From Phytophthora sp. 'mugwort' (lineage: Eukaryota > Oomycota > Peronosporomycetes > Peronosporales > Peronosporaceae): a stretch of 29,108 nucleotides of DNA. Positions 17,458-24,751 of this stretch are shown piece after piece. The notes under the pieces were generated by a model that saw nothing but the letters and a program-made list of their open reading frames with translations, searched no databases and had not been told where the DNA came from. Both the position numbers and the translations under genes were made by a program. The stretch covers positions 1 through 29,108 of the forward strand of contig JAUCEF010000130.1 in the NCBI GenBank assembly GCA_033558025.1. Direction: 5' to 3'. The stretch's first letter is position 1. Each line of letters opens with the position of its first letter.

Positions 17458-17919
17458 TTATTTAATAATATGAATAATATCACCTTTATGTAATATAAAA
17501 TTAGATTTACTTATAATTTTATTATTAACCTTAATTTTTTTATGATTAATTAATTGTTTTGCTTGAAAAATAGTTTTAACTAATTTTAATCTTACAAGAT
17601 TTATATCTAAGCGACTTTCTAATAAAATTACAAATTTTTTAAAGATATTTATTTTATTATCTTTTTTTAATAATTTTTGAAATAAATTTTTTAATTGATA
17701 TTCATGAATACATCCATAAAAATTCCGAAATTGTTGTTTTTCAAATAATCTTTTTTGAAAAAATTTTTTACGTTTTTCAGGTTTTATTTCTTTTCGATAT
17801 CTTAATTTTTTTTTAAATAAATTCCATTTTTTTGATTTTAATTTTAATAAGTTTAAATTTTTATGTATGTTCCTATTATTTTGAAAACATATTTTATTTC
17901 TCGGTCTTAATTTATTCAT
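17458..17919 (-). CDS. rps4: Ribosomal protein uS4 (S4), N-terminal and S4 RNA-binding domains
   Basis: Small-subunit assembly protein. The 153 residues start MNKLRPRNKICFQNNRNI. The middle has RNFYGCIHEYQLKNLFQKL, matching the QLR.-YG...-QF..YF region of S4. Residues about 95-153 form the S4 RNA-binding domain: LLESRLDINLVRLKL, AKQLINHKKIKVNNKI, LHKGDIIHI. The frame stops with TAA right after this domain, whereas mitochondrial S4 normally continues into a C-terminal tail; that tail is found in the next frame (16703-17455). rps2 lies upstream with an eight-base gap. The gene is at the end of the rpl2-to-rps4 cluster, as usual in stramenopiles. Confidence 0.9.
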   Translation of the reverse strand: MNKLRPRNKICFQNNRNIHKNLNLLKLKSKKWNLFKKKLRYRKEIKPEKRKKFFQKRLFEKQQFRNFYGCIHEYQLKNLFQKLLKKDNKINIFKKFVILLESRLDINLVRLKLVKTIFQAKQLINHKKIKVNNKIISKSNFILHKGDIIHIIK

Positions 17920-17927
17920 CTTATTTA

Positions 17928-18521
17928 TTAAAATATTTTACGTAATAAATACATTAAAGTATATATTGATTGAATATTTTTAGAATTCATTACTACAGGA
18001 TAATTAATATTTTGTATAGTTTGACTTGTATTTACTAATGAAATAGTAGGAATTTTTAAAACAGAAAGTTCTTGATTTAAAAAAGTATCTTTTACAGAAC
18101 TTTTTATAACTAAAATTAATTTAATTTCATTTTCTTTTAATAAATAATTAATTATCTTATTAAATGTTGTATTCATAATTTTATTAGTAATTAAACCATT
18201 TACCCATTCTTTTGTAAAAAAAATGATATTTGGATTTTTTTTTATAAAAGATGTAGTTAATAAAAATTTAATTTCATTATCATTCCCTATTATTAAAATT
18301 TTTTCATTTTTTTTTAATATAATTTTAGTTAAATTAAATATACGTTTTAAAAAAAATGAAACATTTTTTAAATTAATTATAGTATAATCATGTCTACTTC
18401 CAAATATAAAAGATAATAATTCTTTATTTGTATCTATTAAAGATTCTCCATACATATTTTTTGATTTAAATAATAAATTTAATAAAATATTATTATGTTT
18501 TTTTTTTTTTTTTTGTATCAT
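17928..18521 (-). CDS. rps2: Ribosomal protein uS2 (S2)
   Basis: Small-subunit protein of the head/body junction. The 197 residues include SRHDYTIINLKNVSFFLKRI (in place of the usual R.G..IINL..T...L), ILIIGNDNEIKFLL, FFTKEWVNGLITN (the conserved W..G.LTN block) and the NQELSVLKIPTISLVNTSQ region (usual AI.EA..L.IP.I.L.DTN). The C-terminal coiled coil is short. The start ATG sits in front of a lysine-rich run. The rpl6-rps2-rps4 order is a stramenopile mitochondrial signature. Confidence 0.92.
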   Translation of the reverse strand: MIQKKKKKHNNILLNLLFKSKNMYGESLIDTNKELLSFIFGSRHDYTIINLKNVSFFLKRIFNLTKIILKKNEKILIIGNDNEIKFLLTTSFIKKNPNIIFFTKEWVNGLITNKIMNTTFNKIINYLLKENEIKLILVIKSSVKDTFLNQELSVLKIPTISLVNTSQTIQNINYPVVMNSKNIQSIYTLMYLLRKIF

Positions 18522-18527
18522 ATTTAA

Positions 18528-19133
18528 TTATTTTTTACTTTTTTTTCCCTCTTTTTGTAAAATTTTTTCATTTTTTAATAATAAACCTTTTCCTTTATAT
18601 GGTTCAGGTTTTTTATGATTTTTAATATAATGTACAAATTGATGTAAAAAAATATAATCGATACTACTAAAAATTAAAGTATTTGTTTGATTAATAATTT
18701 CAATATTTAATGGAATTGGAATTCTAATATTATGACTAAAACCTAATTTTAAAATTAAAGTATTATTTTCAATAAAAGCTTTAAAACCTATACCTTTTAA
18801 TATTAAATTAATTTTAAAACCTTGTAAAACACCTTTTATTTTTATTTTTATTAATTTATTGTATAAATTTAAAATACTTTTTTTTTTTTTATTTTTATTA
18901 ACAATAATTAATAATTTATTTTTTTTTATAAAAAAATATAAATCATTAATTATTGTTAAAGATAATAAACCTAAAGATGTTTCAAAAAAAATTATTTTAT
19001 TATTACTATAAATTTTTAAATCTGTTGGAAAAATAAAAGTTTTATCAATAAAAAATAAATTAATATTTCCTAAAGAACTTTTAAAAAAATTTTTATTTTT
19101 TAATTTAACATTTTTTTTTATTATTTTTATCAT
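18528..19133 (-). CDS. rpl6: Ribosomal protein uL6 (L6)
   Basis: Large-subunit protein near the factor-binding site. The 201 residues carry the second uL6 repeat clearly: KGVLQGFKINLILKGIGFKA near residues 98-117, LILKLGFSHNIRIPIPLNI, and the C-terminal KNHKKPEPYKGKGLLLKNEKI (the KPEPYKGKG signature). The first repeat is reduced and Lys/Ile-rich. There is a six-base spacer from rps8 and a six-base gap to rps2, so they are probably co-transcribed. Confidence 0.94.
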   Translation of the reverse strand: MIKIIKKNVKLKNKNFFKSSLGNINLFFIDKTFIFPTDLKIYSNNKIIFFETSLGLLSLTIINDLYFFIKKNKLLIIVNKNKKKKSILNLYNKLIKIKIKGVLQGFKINLILKGIGFKAFIENNTLILKLGFSHNIRIPIPLNIEIINQTNTLIFSSIDYIFLHQFVHYIKNHKKPEPYKGKGLLLKNEKILQKEGKKSKK

Positions 19134-19139
19134 AATTTT

Positions 19140-19520
19140 TTAAATAATTTTACAAATCAATTCACCACCAACATTTAATTTTTTAGCTTGTAAATCTGTT
19201 AAAATACCAATAGATGTTGAAAGAATATAAAATCCTGTTTTTTTTTTATATAAATCCTTATTAGCAATATATAAACGTTTTCCCGGTTTTGATAAACGTT
19301 TTATTTCAGTAATAACTGCTTTATTTTTTCTATATTTTAAATAAATCTCTAATTGATTTTTGGAATTTATCTTATAACTTTTTATAAAACCTTCTTTAAT
19401 TAAGATATTTAAAATATTTATACTTTGTTTTGATTTTTGTTGTACTATTTTTGATTTTTTTACTAAATAACCATTTTTTATTTTTGAAAATAAATTGGAA
19501 AGAGTATCTGTTATAATCAT
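19140..19520 (-). CDS. rps8: Ribosomal protein uS8 (S8)
   Basis: Small-subunit protein that binds the central domain of rRNA. The 126 residues match the normal length. It starts MIITDTLSNLFSKIKNGYLV (usual DP.AD.L..I.NG), has LNILIKEGFIKSYKI, the middle block IKRLSKPGKRLYI, and the C-terminal signature FYILSTSIGILTDLQAKKLN followed by GGELICKI (usual ILSTS.G.MT...A......GGE.LC.V). It lies seven bases after rps14. Confidence 0.95.
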   Translation of the reverse strand: MIITDTLSNLFSKIKNGYLVKKSKIVQQKSKQSINILNILIKEGFIKSYKINSKNQLEIYLKYRKNKAVITEIKRLSKPGKRLYIANKDLYKKKTGFYILSTSIGILTDLQAKKLNVGGELICKII

Positions 19521-19527
19521 AATTAAA

Positions 19528-19827
19528 TTACCAACTATATTTAGAAATACCGGGTAAAAACCCTTTTGATGCTAATTTACGTAATTGGATTCTGGATATT
19601 TTAAATAAACGATAAATACTTTTAGAACGTCCAGTTAAAACACACACATTTTTAATTCTAGTAATTGATGAATTTTGATGGAAAAAAAACCACTTTTGTT
19701 GTAATTTCCATCTTAAATTTTTTTCAATATTTAAATTTTTTGAAAGAATTTTTAAAGTTAATCTATTTTTTTCAAAATTTTTAAATAAATTACGTTGTTT
19801 AATATTTTTTTTAATTTTTTTTTGCAT
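19528..19827 (-). CDS. rps14: Ribosomal protein uS14 (S14)
   Basis: Small-subunit head protein. The start MQKKIKKNIKQRNLF at 19827 is chosen because the longer frame would run back through trnA. The 99 residues have the expected family length and the C-terminal signature VCVLTGRSKSIYRLFKISR followed by LRKLASKGFLPGISKYSW (usual C..TGR.R....F.LSR...R..A..G.LPG..K.SW). The Zn-binding cysteines of some S14 forms are absent, as in the usual bacterial C-minus type. It follows trnA on the same strand. Confidence 0.95.
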   Translation of the reverse strand: MQKKIKKNIKQRNLFKNFEKNRLTLKILSKNLNIEKNLRWKLQQKWFFFHQNSSITRIKNVCVLTGRSKSIYRLFKISRIQLRKLASKGFLPGISKYSW

Positions 19828-19853
19828 AAAATTATATTTAAGAAAGATAAATA

Positions 19854-19926
19854 TGGAGATAATCGGATTCGAACCGATAACATTATATTTGCAAAACATA
19901 CTTTCTACCAGTTGAAATATATCCCC
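19854..19926 (-). tRNA. trnA: tRNA-Ala (UGC)
   Basis: Acceptor GGGGATA/TATCTCC, anticodon stem tatgt/atata with loop TTTGCAA giving TGC, T arm atcgg/ccgat with loop TTCGAAT, discriminator A. Confidence 0.95.
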
Positions 19927-19928
19927 AA

Positions 19929-20001
19929 TAAGTGTATTGGGATTTGAACCCAAGACCATCAGATTAAAAGTCCGGTGCTCTACCAGCTGAGCTATACACT
20001 T
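19929..20001 (-). tRNA. trnK: tRNA-Lys (UUU)
   Basis: Acceptor AAGTGTA/TACACTT, D stem gctc/gagc, anticodon loop CTTTTAA giving TTT, T arm ttggg/cccaa, discriminator A. The outermost anticodon pair is a C-A mismatch. It ends two bases before trnA starts. Confidence 0.94.
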
Positions 20002-20011
20002 ATTTAAAAAA

Positions 20012-20404
20012 TTAATTAATTCTTATAAAAATTTTATTTAATAATAAAAATTTTTTATTTAAAATATAATTAATTTTTTGTTTTAATATTTTATTAAAAA
20101 TTGAAGTTTTTTGTATTTTAATATTTTGATTTTTTTTATAAATAGATAATTTTTTTGTTATAAATAACTCAAAATTAAAACAAAAAGTTTTATAAGAATT
20201 ATTAAAAAAATAAATAATATTATTTTTTTCAAAATTAATTTGATTTTTTTTTTTATTATCAAAAATTATTTTTTTTTTTCTAAATTTTAAATTATAACAA
20301 ATTTTAGGTAAAAAAAAATAAGTAATAAAAAAATAAAAATTAAAAAAAAAAAATAAAAACCAAGAAACTTGATTAAAAAATGAAAATTGATCGAATTGTG
20401 GCAT
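20012..20404 (-). CDS. atp8: ATP synthase F0 subunit 8
   Basis: Small membrane subunit of the peripheral stalk region of ATP synthase (formerly ymf19). The start MPQFDQFSFFNQVSWFLFFF is diagnostic: MPQFD plus an aromatic transmembrane helix (about residues 12-32). LPKICYNLKFRKKK follows and then a long, lysine/asparagine-rich C-terminal part. The 130 residues are within the protist range (about 120-150). It lies between the unidentified ORF at 20466 and trnK, on the same strand. Confidence 0.92.
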   Translation of the reverse strand: MPQFDQFSFFNQVSWFLFFFFNFYFFITYFFLPKICYNLKFRKKKIIFDNKKKNQINFEKNNIIYFFNNSYKTFCFNFELFITKKLSIYKKNQNIKIQKTSIFNKILKQKINYILNKKFLLLNKIFIRIN

Positions 20405-20465
20405 AATTTTATAATAAATTTTTATTTCTTCAACATATATTTTTCTTGAAAGAACACTTTTATTT

Positions 20466-21133
20466 TTATTTTATTTTAAAATTATTATTTTTTATTTTTT
20501 GATTTTGAATAATAGTTTGAATATAAGAAAGTCTTGAAAATTCTTTTTTTGATTTTTTAAATATATTTAAATTATTAACTTTAAAATTTAAATATTTTAA
20601 TTTATAACAATTAATTAAACGTGTTGAATTAATTCTTCTTTTATAGAAACCTTTTTTATTATATTTATTAAAATAAAATTTTTTTTTATAATTTAAAGCA
20701 TTATTTAAATTAATAGGTTTTATAGAAAAAATAAATCCTAAAATTGAAATAAAAATTTTTTTATTATTCCAATTTCCACCAAGTAAACGACCTTTTATTG
20801 AATTATTTTTTTTTATTAAAATATTTTGAAGCATTATTTTATTAAATTGATGTAATATATTATAAGTTAAATCATAATTAAATAATATAATATTTTCATA
20901 TTTTATAGCAATTGTTGAAATTTTATCTATTTTTATTAAAGTAAAAGGTAAATAAATGTTTTCATAATTATTAAATTCAATTACATAAGATTCTAAATTT
21001 AAATTATTAAATAAAATTGGATTTTCAAATAAAATATTTTTTAATTTAAATTTTTTTTTTTTTAAATAATTATTTTTAAAAATTGTTGATAATTTGATAA
21101 ATTATTTGTTTTTTGTTTTTTTAATTTTTTCAT
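20466..21133 (-). CDS. Unidentified ORF between rpl16/trnI and atp8, frame unclear at its 5' end
   Basis: The ATG at 20834 opens a 122-residue frame, but the same frame is open without a stop back to 21101. A different ATG at 21133 starts a 23-codon frame (MKKLKKQKTNNLSNYQQFLK) that would join the long frame with a one-base (-1) shift near 21074. Joined, the product is about 222 residues, very basic and AT-driven. Otherwise it begins at a non-ATG codon in the long frame. The stretch SIKGRLLGGNW followed by KIFISILGFIFSIKP resembles, weakly, the first strands of an S1-type OB fold (GR..G...GG..V.I.G...F.P), so an S1-like ribosomal protein is possible. I cannot confirm a family. Position within the ribosomal cluster supports a translation-related or stramenopile-specific ORF. 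Confidence 0.6.
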
Positions 21134-21154
21134 TTAAAATAAAAATTTTTTAAT

Positions 21155-21228
21155 TAGGCCTAGTAGGATTTGAACCTACAACTATACCGTTATGAGCGGT
21201 ATGCTCTAACCAATTAAACTATAAGCCT
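21155..21228 (-). tRNA. trnI: tRNA-Ile (CAU, lysidine type)
   Basis: Acceptor AGGCTTA/TAGGCCT, anticodon stem taccg/cggta with loop CTCATAA, T stem gtagg/cctac, discriminator A. The body GGCTTATAG..ACCGCTCATAACGGT closely resembles the mitochondrial tRNA-Ile whose CAU anticodon is modified to lysidine to read AUA, so I assign Ile and not Met. Two bases separate it from rpl16. Confidence 0.88.
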
Positions 21229-21230
21229 AA

Positions 21231-21635
21231 TTATTTATAAATAAATTTTGTTTTAACCGGCAATTTATTAGAACCCGCTTTTAAAACTTTTTTTGCATTT
21301 TCTAATGAAATACCGCTAATTTCATATAAAATTTGACCTTTTTTAACTTTAGCAACCCAAAAAGAAACAGCACCTTTTCCTTTACCCATACGATTTTCTG
21401 TAGGTTTTGCTGTTACAGGTGTATCTGGAAAAACACGAATCCAAAGAAATCCTAATCGTTTCATTTTTCGAATAATTATTCGACGAGTTGCTTCTATTTG
21501 TCTTGATGTTAAACGTGTTTCTTTTAAAACTTTAATAGCATATTTACCATAAACAATATTATTACCTTTTGTTGTTTTACCTGTAAGTTTACTTTTAAAT
21601 TGTTTTTTATATTTAGTTTTTTTTGGAAATAACAT
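21231..21635 (-). CDS. rpl16: Ribosomal protein uL16 (L16)
   Basis: Large-subunit protein near the peptidyl-transferase centre. The 134 residues are near the usual 137. Conserved blocks: MLFPKKTKYKKQFKSKLTGK, GKYAIKVLKETRLTSRQIEATRRIIIRKMKR, WIRVFPDTPVTAKPTENRMGKGKGAVSFWVAKVKKGQILYEI. The start overlaps the end of rps3 by 23 bases, the normal arrangement for this pair, so the two are probably translated from one transcript. Confidence 0.97.
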   Translation of the reverse strand: MLFPKKTKYKKQFKSKLTGKTTKGNNIVYGKYAIKVLKETRLTSRQIEATRRIIIRKMKRLGFLWIRVFPDTPVTAKPTENRMGKGKGAVSFWVAKVKKGQILYEISGISLENAKKVLKAGSNKLPVKTKFIYK

Positions 21636-22443
21636 AATTAGTATTTTTAATTCTTTGTTTTTTTAAAAATTTAGAATTTAATGTAGTTTTTAGTGGTTTA
21701 AAAAAAATCCATAATTTAATACTACAAATACCCGATGGTGTTTTAAATTCATTAAAATGATATTTAATATCATATTCTAAAGTATTTAATGGTATTTTTC
21801 CTTTTTGAAAAATTAGTTTTTTTTTACGTTTTGATTTATTTAAACGACCTTTAAATTGTAAACGATAACCAATAAAATTAGAAAATATTTTAAAAAATTC
21901 TTGAAGCATATTATCAATATTATTAATAAATTTTTTATGTGTTTTTTTTTTTTCTAATGTTTGTTTAATATAAAAAGTTATAATATTTATATTTTTAGTA
22001 TAAAAAGCATAACTAAAATTATAAATCATTTTTTTAACATTTTTATTAATTCGATTATTTTTTCTTATTTTATCAAAAATTCTTTTTAAATTTTTTCGTA
22101 ATTTAATTAATTCAAAAAATTGGACATTTTTGATAAATAATTTAATATTATTATTAATATAATATATATTTAAATATTTAATAATTTGATTATAAGATAA
22201 TTTATAATATTTTTTTGCATTTTTTTGAATATAAACATATATATTTATATTATTTGATGTTTTTACTATATTTATATCTATTAATTTTAAATTTTTATAA
22301 TTAAAAATATTTTGAAAATATTTTTTAATTTCTAAATCAAAATGCAATAAATTAGAATACTCATTATTATTAACAATCCATTGGGAATCCCAATTTTTTT
22401 TTTTATTTAATCTTAAACTAATTGGTATAATTTTTTGACCCAT
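21613..22443 (-). CDS. rps3: Ribosomal protein uS3 (S3)
   Basis: Small-subunit protein at the mRNA entry side. The 276 residues begin MGQKIIPISLRLNKKKNWDSQWI (usual MGQK..P...R......W.S.W). A long, lysine/asparagine-rich middle replaces the KH region. The C-terminal domain is clear: YRLQFKGRLNKSKRKKKLIFQKGKIPLNTL, then DIKYHFNEFKTPSGICSIKLWIFF (usual G.RI...GRL.G..R......G..P..T....I.Y.......G..GIKVWI). It ends inside rpl16. Confidence 0.94.
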   Translation of the reverse strand: MGQKIIPISLRLNKKKNWDSQWIVNNNEYSNLLHFDLEIKKYFQNIFNYKNLKLIDINIVKTSNNINIYVYIQKNAKKYYKLSYNQIIKYLNIYYINNNIKLFIKNVQFFELIKLRKNLKRIFDKIRKNNRINKNVKKMIYNFSYAFYTKNINIITFYIKQTLEKKKTHKKFINNIDNMLQEFFKIFSNFIGYRLQFKGRLNKSKRKKKLIFQKGKIPLNTLEYDIKYHFNEFKTPSGICSIKLWIFFKPLKTTLNSKFLKKQRIKNTNYVISKKN

Positions 22444-22446
22444 AAT

Positions 22447-22683
22447 TTATTTTTTTTTTTTATATATATGTTTTTTTCGTGTATTAATAAATTCACCAAA
22501 TTTAAAACCAATCATTTTATCATTTATTTCCAAATTAATAAATATTTTACCATTATAAATACTTACAGAATGATTACTATATTCAGGTAATATTGTTAAA
22601 TTTTTATTAGTTATTTTTATCCATTGTTTTTTTTTTAATAAATTAACTTTAAAAAATGGACCTTTATATTTACTTCTAGACAT
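22447..22683 (-). CDS. rps19: Ribosomal protein uS19 (S19)
   Basis: Small-subunit head protein. The 78 residues start MSRSKYKGPFFKVNLLKK (usual MSRS.WKGPF....L) and end GFKFGEFINTRKKHIYKKKK (usual G.KFGEF..TR). The central ILPEYSNHSVSIYNGKIF matches the usual I.P.F.G....V.NGK.F region. Spacers of three bases to both rpl2 and rps3 show a tight co-transcribed unit. Confidence 0.96.
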   Translation of the reverse strand: MSRSKYKGPFFKVNLLKKKQWIKITNKNLTILPEYSNHSVSIYNGKIFINLEINDKMIGFKFGEFINTRKKHIYKKKK

Positions 22684-22686
22684 AAT

Positions 22687-23493
22687 TTATTTAATAATTA
22701 ATTTTTTTTTTGTTTTTTTACGTGTAGGCTTTCCTTTAGTTATTTTACCTTGTGGTGTTACAGAAGGTCGCCCTCCACTTGTTTTACCCTCACCACCACC
22801 ATGTGGATGATCGACAGGATTTTTTGCTACACCACGTACAGAAGGTCGTCTATTTAACCAACGTGAACGCCCAGCTTTACCTAATTTAATTTTTTTATGA
22901 TTAATATTAGATACAACACCTAATGTTGCATAACAAGTTAATAAAATTAATTTTAATTCACCAGAATTTAAACGAATTCGAGCGTATTTATTATCAATTT
23001 TTTGAATTAATTGTGCAGATGTTCCAGCACTTCTTATTAATTTTCCTCTAGATTTTGGATATAAACTAATATTATGAATTAAACTACCAATTGGTATATT
23101 TTGTAATGGTAAAGCATTACCTACTTTTAATTCAGCATTAGGTGAACTTTTTATATATTGATTAATTTTTAAACCTTCCGGTGCTAAAATTAAATAAGAT
23201 TTAGAATTGTTTTTAATATAAGCGATATTTGCGGAACGATTAGGATCATATAAAATTTTAATAATATAACCTTCAATATTTTTAGATCTATTAAAATCAA
23301 TTATTCTATATAAACGTTTATGTCCACCACCGCGATGTTTTATAGTTATTTTACCTTGATTATTTTTACCATTAGCACGTTGAAAACCTTTTGTTAAAGA
23401 TTTAATTTTAAAAATTTTAGTTAAATTATCTTTTTTTAATAAAAATGTTTGACGTTGTGATGGTGTTATAGGTTTTATTTTTTTTTCTATCAT
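22687..23493 (-). CDS. rpl2: Ribosomal protein uL2 (L2)
   Basis: Large-subunit protein of the peptidyl-transferase region. The 268 residues match the full family length. Conserved blocks: NNQGKITIKHRGGGHKRLYRIIDF, IIKILYDPNRSANIAYI, the central PIGSLIHNISLYPKSRGKLIRSAGTSAQ, and the C-terminal RPSVRGVAKNPVDHPHGGGEGKTSGGRPS. The Gly-Gly-His loop region HPHGGGEG is intact. It is the first gene of the minus-strand ribosomal cluster and lies only 28 bases from the divergent rps13. Confidence 0.98.
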   Translation of the reverse strand: MIEKKIKPITPSQRQTFLLKKDNLTKIFKIKSLTKGFQRANGKNNQGKITIKHRGGGHKRLYRIIDFNRSKNIEGYIIKILYDPNRSANIAYIKNNSKSYLILAPEGLKINQYIKSSPNAELKVGNALPLQNIPIGSLIHNISLYPKSRGKLIRSAGTSAQLIQKIDNKYARIRLNSGELKLILLTCYATLGVVSNINHKKIKLGKAGRSRWLNRRPSVRGVAKNPVDHPHGGGEGKTSGGRPSVTPQGKITKGKPTRKKTKKKLIIK

Positions 23494-23521
23494 TTTATAT
23501 GGTATATAGATAAAATCTATT
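23494..23521. promoter_or_regulatory. 28-base spacer between divergent rpl2 and rps13
   Basis: The only sequence between two divergently read ribosomal clusters, with a 6-bp hairpin (23506-23511 with 23515-23520) next to the rps13 ATG. Any promoters for the two blocks either lie here, back to back, or both clusters are transcribed from elsewhere. No promoter motif is recognised. Confidence 0.3.
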
Positions 23522-23935
23522 ATGTTATATATTTTTAATAAAACAATTTCAGATTCAAAAAGTATTTTATATTCATTAACTATATTATATGGTATTAATG
23601 AATTTCAATCCAAGAAAATTTGTAAAAATATAGGAATTAATCCTCAAATCACCCTTAATAAACTTAAAAACAACCATGTAAACCGACTGGTTAATTATAT
23701 TAATAAAAATTTAAAAGTTGAACAACTTTTAAAAAAAATTAAAACTGAAAGATTAAATGAATTAGTAGAAATTAAAAGTAATCGTGGAATTAGACAAAGT
23801 CAGGGATTACCTGTTAGAGGACAACGTACTCATACAAATTCAAAAACATCTAAAAAATTAAAAAAAATTTTTATTCAAAAACGTATTTCACGTAATAAAC
23901 GACCATTTAAAAGTCAAAAAAAAAAAAAAAGATAA
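23522..23935 (+). CDS. rps13: Ribosomal protein uS13 (S13)
   Basis: Small-subunit head protein that contacts tRNA and the large subunit. The 137 residues contain the helix-two-turn-helix region LTILYGINEFQSKKICKNIGI and the C-terminal signature RGIRQSQGLPVRGQRTHTNS followed by KTSKKLKK (usual RG.RH..GLPVRGQRT.TNAR). A basic extension ends in a poly-lysine run. It reads away from rpl2 and toward rps11 with a 12-base gap, preserving the bacterial rps13-rps11 pair but on the strand opposite to the main cluster. Confidence 0.96.
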   Translation: MLYIFNKTISDSKSILYSLTILYGINEFQSKKICKNIGINPQITLNKLKNNHVNRLVNYINKNLKVEQLLKKIKTERLNELVEIKSNRGIRQSQGLPVRGQRTHTNSKTSKKLKKIFIQKRISRNKRPFKSQKKKKR

Positions 23936-23947
23936 AGTTATTATTCT

Positions 23948-24361
23948 ATGAATAAAAATAAATATAATTTTAAAAATAAATTTAAAAAAAAAATAAATTT
24001 AAAAAAAAAAAATCCTTTAATTTTAACAAATTTACATATTACAGCAAATTTAAAAAATACTATTATAAGTTTAACAACTTATAAAGGAAATCTTTTAAAA
24101 CAATGGTCTACAAAATCATTAAAAAAAACACGTTTTAAAAAAAATACACCATATAATGTTCAATTAATTGTATATAAAATTAATAAATATCTTCAATTAA
24201 AAAAAATAAAAAAATTAAAAATTTATTTACATGGTACTGGTTTAGGTCGATATAATGTTTTAAAAAATATAAAAAATAAAAAAATTAAAATAAAATATAT
24301 TTTAGATAAAACAACAAAACCTTTTAATGGTTGTAGATTAAAAAAACAAAAAAGACGTTAA
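23948..24361 (+). CDS. rps11: Ribosomal protein uS11 (S11)
   Basis: Small-subunit platform protein. The 137 residues carry a lysine/asparagine-rich N-terminal extension (1-25), then LTNLHITANLKNTIISLTTY (usual I.H......NTI...TD..G), a middle part that lacks much of the usual A...A....G block, and the C-terminal IYLHGTGLGRYNVLKNI then DKTTKPFNGCRLKKQKRR (usual G.G.GR......I.D.TPIPHNGCRP.K.RR). It follows rps13 and precedes trnS. Confidence 0.95.
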   Translation: MNKNKYNFKNKFKKKINLKKKNPLILTNLHITANLKNTIISLTTYKGNLLKQWSTKSLKKTRFKKNTPYNVQLIVYKINKYLQLKKIKKLKIYLHGTGLGRYNVLKNIKNKKIKIKYILDKTTKPFNGCRLKKQKRR

Positions 24362-24370
24362 TTTTAATAT

Positions 24371-24455
24371 GGATAGGTGATCGAGTGGTTTAAGGTGTCA
24401 GTCTTGAAAACTGAAGTATGTAATAATACCGTGGGTTCAAATCCCACTCTATCCT
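24371..24455 (+). tRNA. trnS: tRNA-Ser (UGA)
   Basis: Class II tRNA with acceptor GGATAGG/TCTATCC, anticodon stem tcagt/actga with loop CTTGAAA giving TGA, a long variable arm, and T stem gtggg/cccac. Second Ser isoacceptor in the window; reads UCN. Confidence 0.95.
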
Positions 24456-24459
24456 TTAA

Positions 24460-24530
24460 AAGCTAGAGACGGATTCGAACCGTCATTAAAGGATTTGCAG
24501 TCCTTTACATTACCTTTATGTTATCTAGCC
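24460..24530 (-). tRNA. trnC: tRNA-Cys (GCA)
   Basis: Acceptor GGCTAGA/TCTAGCT (first pair G-T), anticodon stem aagga/tcctt with loop CTGCAAA giving GCA, T arm gacgg/ccgtc with loop TTCGAAT. It lies opposite to trnS, four bases away, inside an otherwise plus-strand block. Confidence 0.94.
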
Positions 24531-24547
24531 AAAATAAATTATATTAT

Positions 24548-24751
24548 ATGAATAAAAATAAAAAATTTTTTACCTATAAAAATAAAATTATTTTAACAAA
24601 TGGATCTTCTTTAAAAATAACATCTATTAAGTATTTAAAAAATTATCAATTAAATTTAAGAATTTTTAAAGAAACAGATATTATTACAAATACAAATATC
24701 AATTTAAATAAAAGTAAATTAAATTTTATAAAAAAAAATAAATTAAATTAA
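24548..24751 (+). CDS. rpl31: Probable ribosomal protein bL31 (L31)
   Basis: A small basic ORF of 67 residues from the ATG at 24548; the upstream ATG at 24518 lies inside trnC and is rejected. The N-terminal half FFTYKNKIILTNGSSLKITSIKYLKNYQL has the L31-like pattern of a short beta strand, then TNGS, then a strand. Mitochondrial rpl31 in other stramenopiles lies near rps11 and tatC, and this ORF sits exactly there. Sequence similarity alone is thin because the protein is short and composition-driven. It overlaps the tail-to-tail tatC by nine bases. Confidence 0.6.
   Translation: MNKNKKFFTYKNKIILTNGSSLKITSIKYLKNYQLNLRIFKETDIITNTNINLNKSKLNFIKKNKLN

Noticed and set aside
16907..17473. 188-codon plus-strand frame rich in Phe, Leu and Ile
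   Set aside because: Shadow of the 18-base coding minisatellite in the rps4 tail; no family features.
19828..19959. N-terminal extension of rps14 in the longer frame
   Set aside because: Runs through trnA and the end of trnK; the ATG at 19827 gives the normal S14 length.
24518..24547. Earlier ATG for the rpl31-like gene
   Set aside because: Lies inside trnC on the opposite strand; the ATG at 24548 is free of the tRNA.
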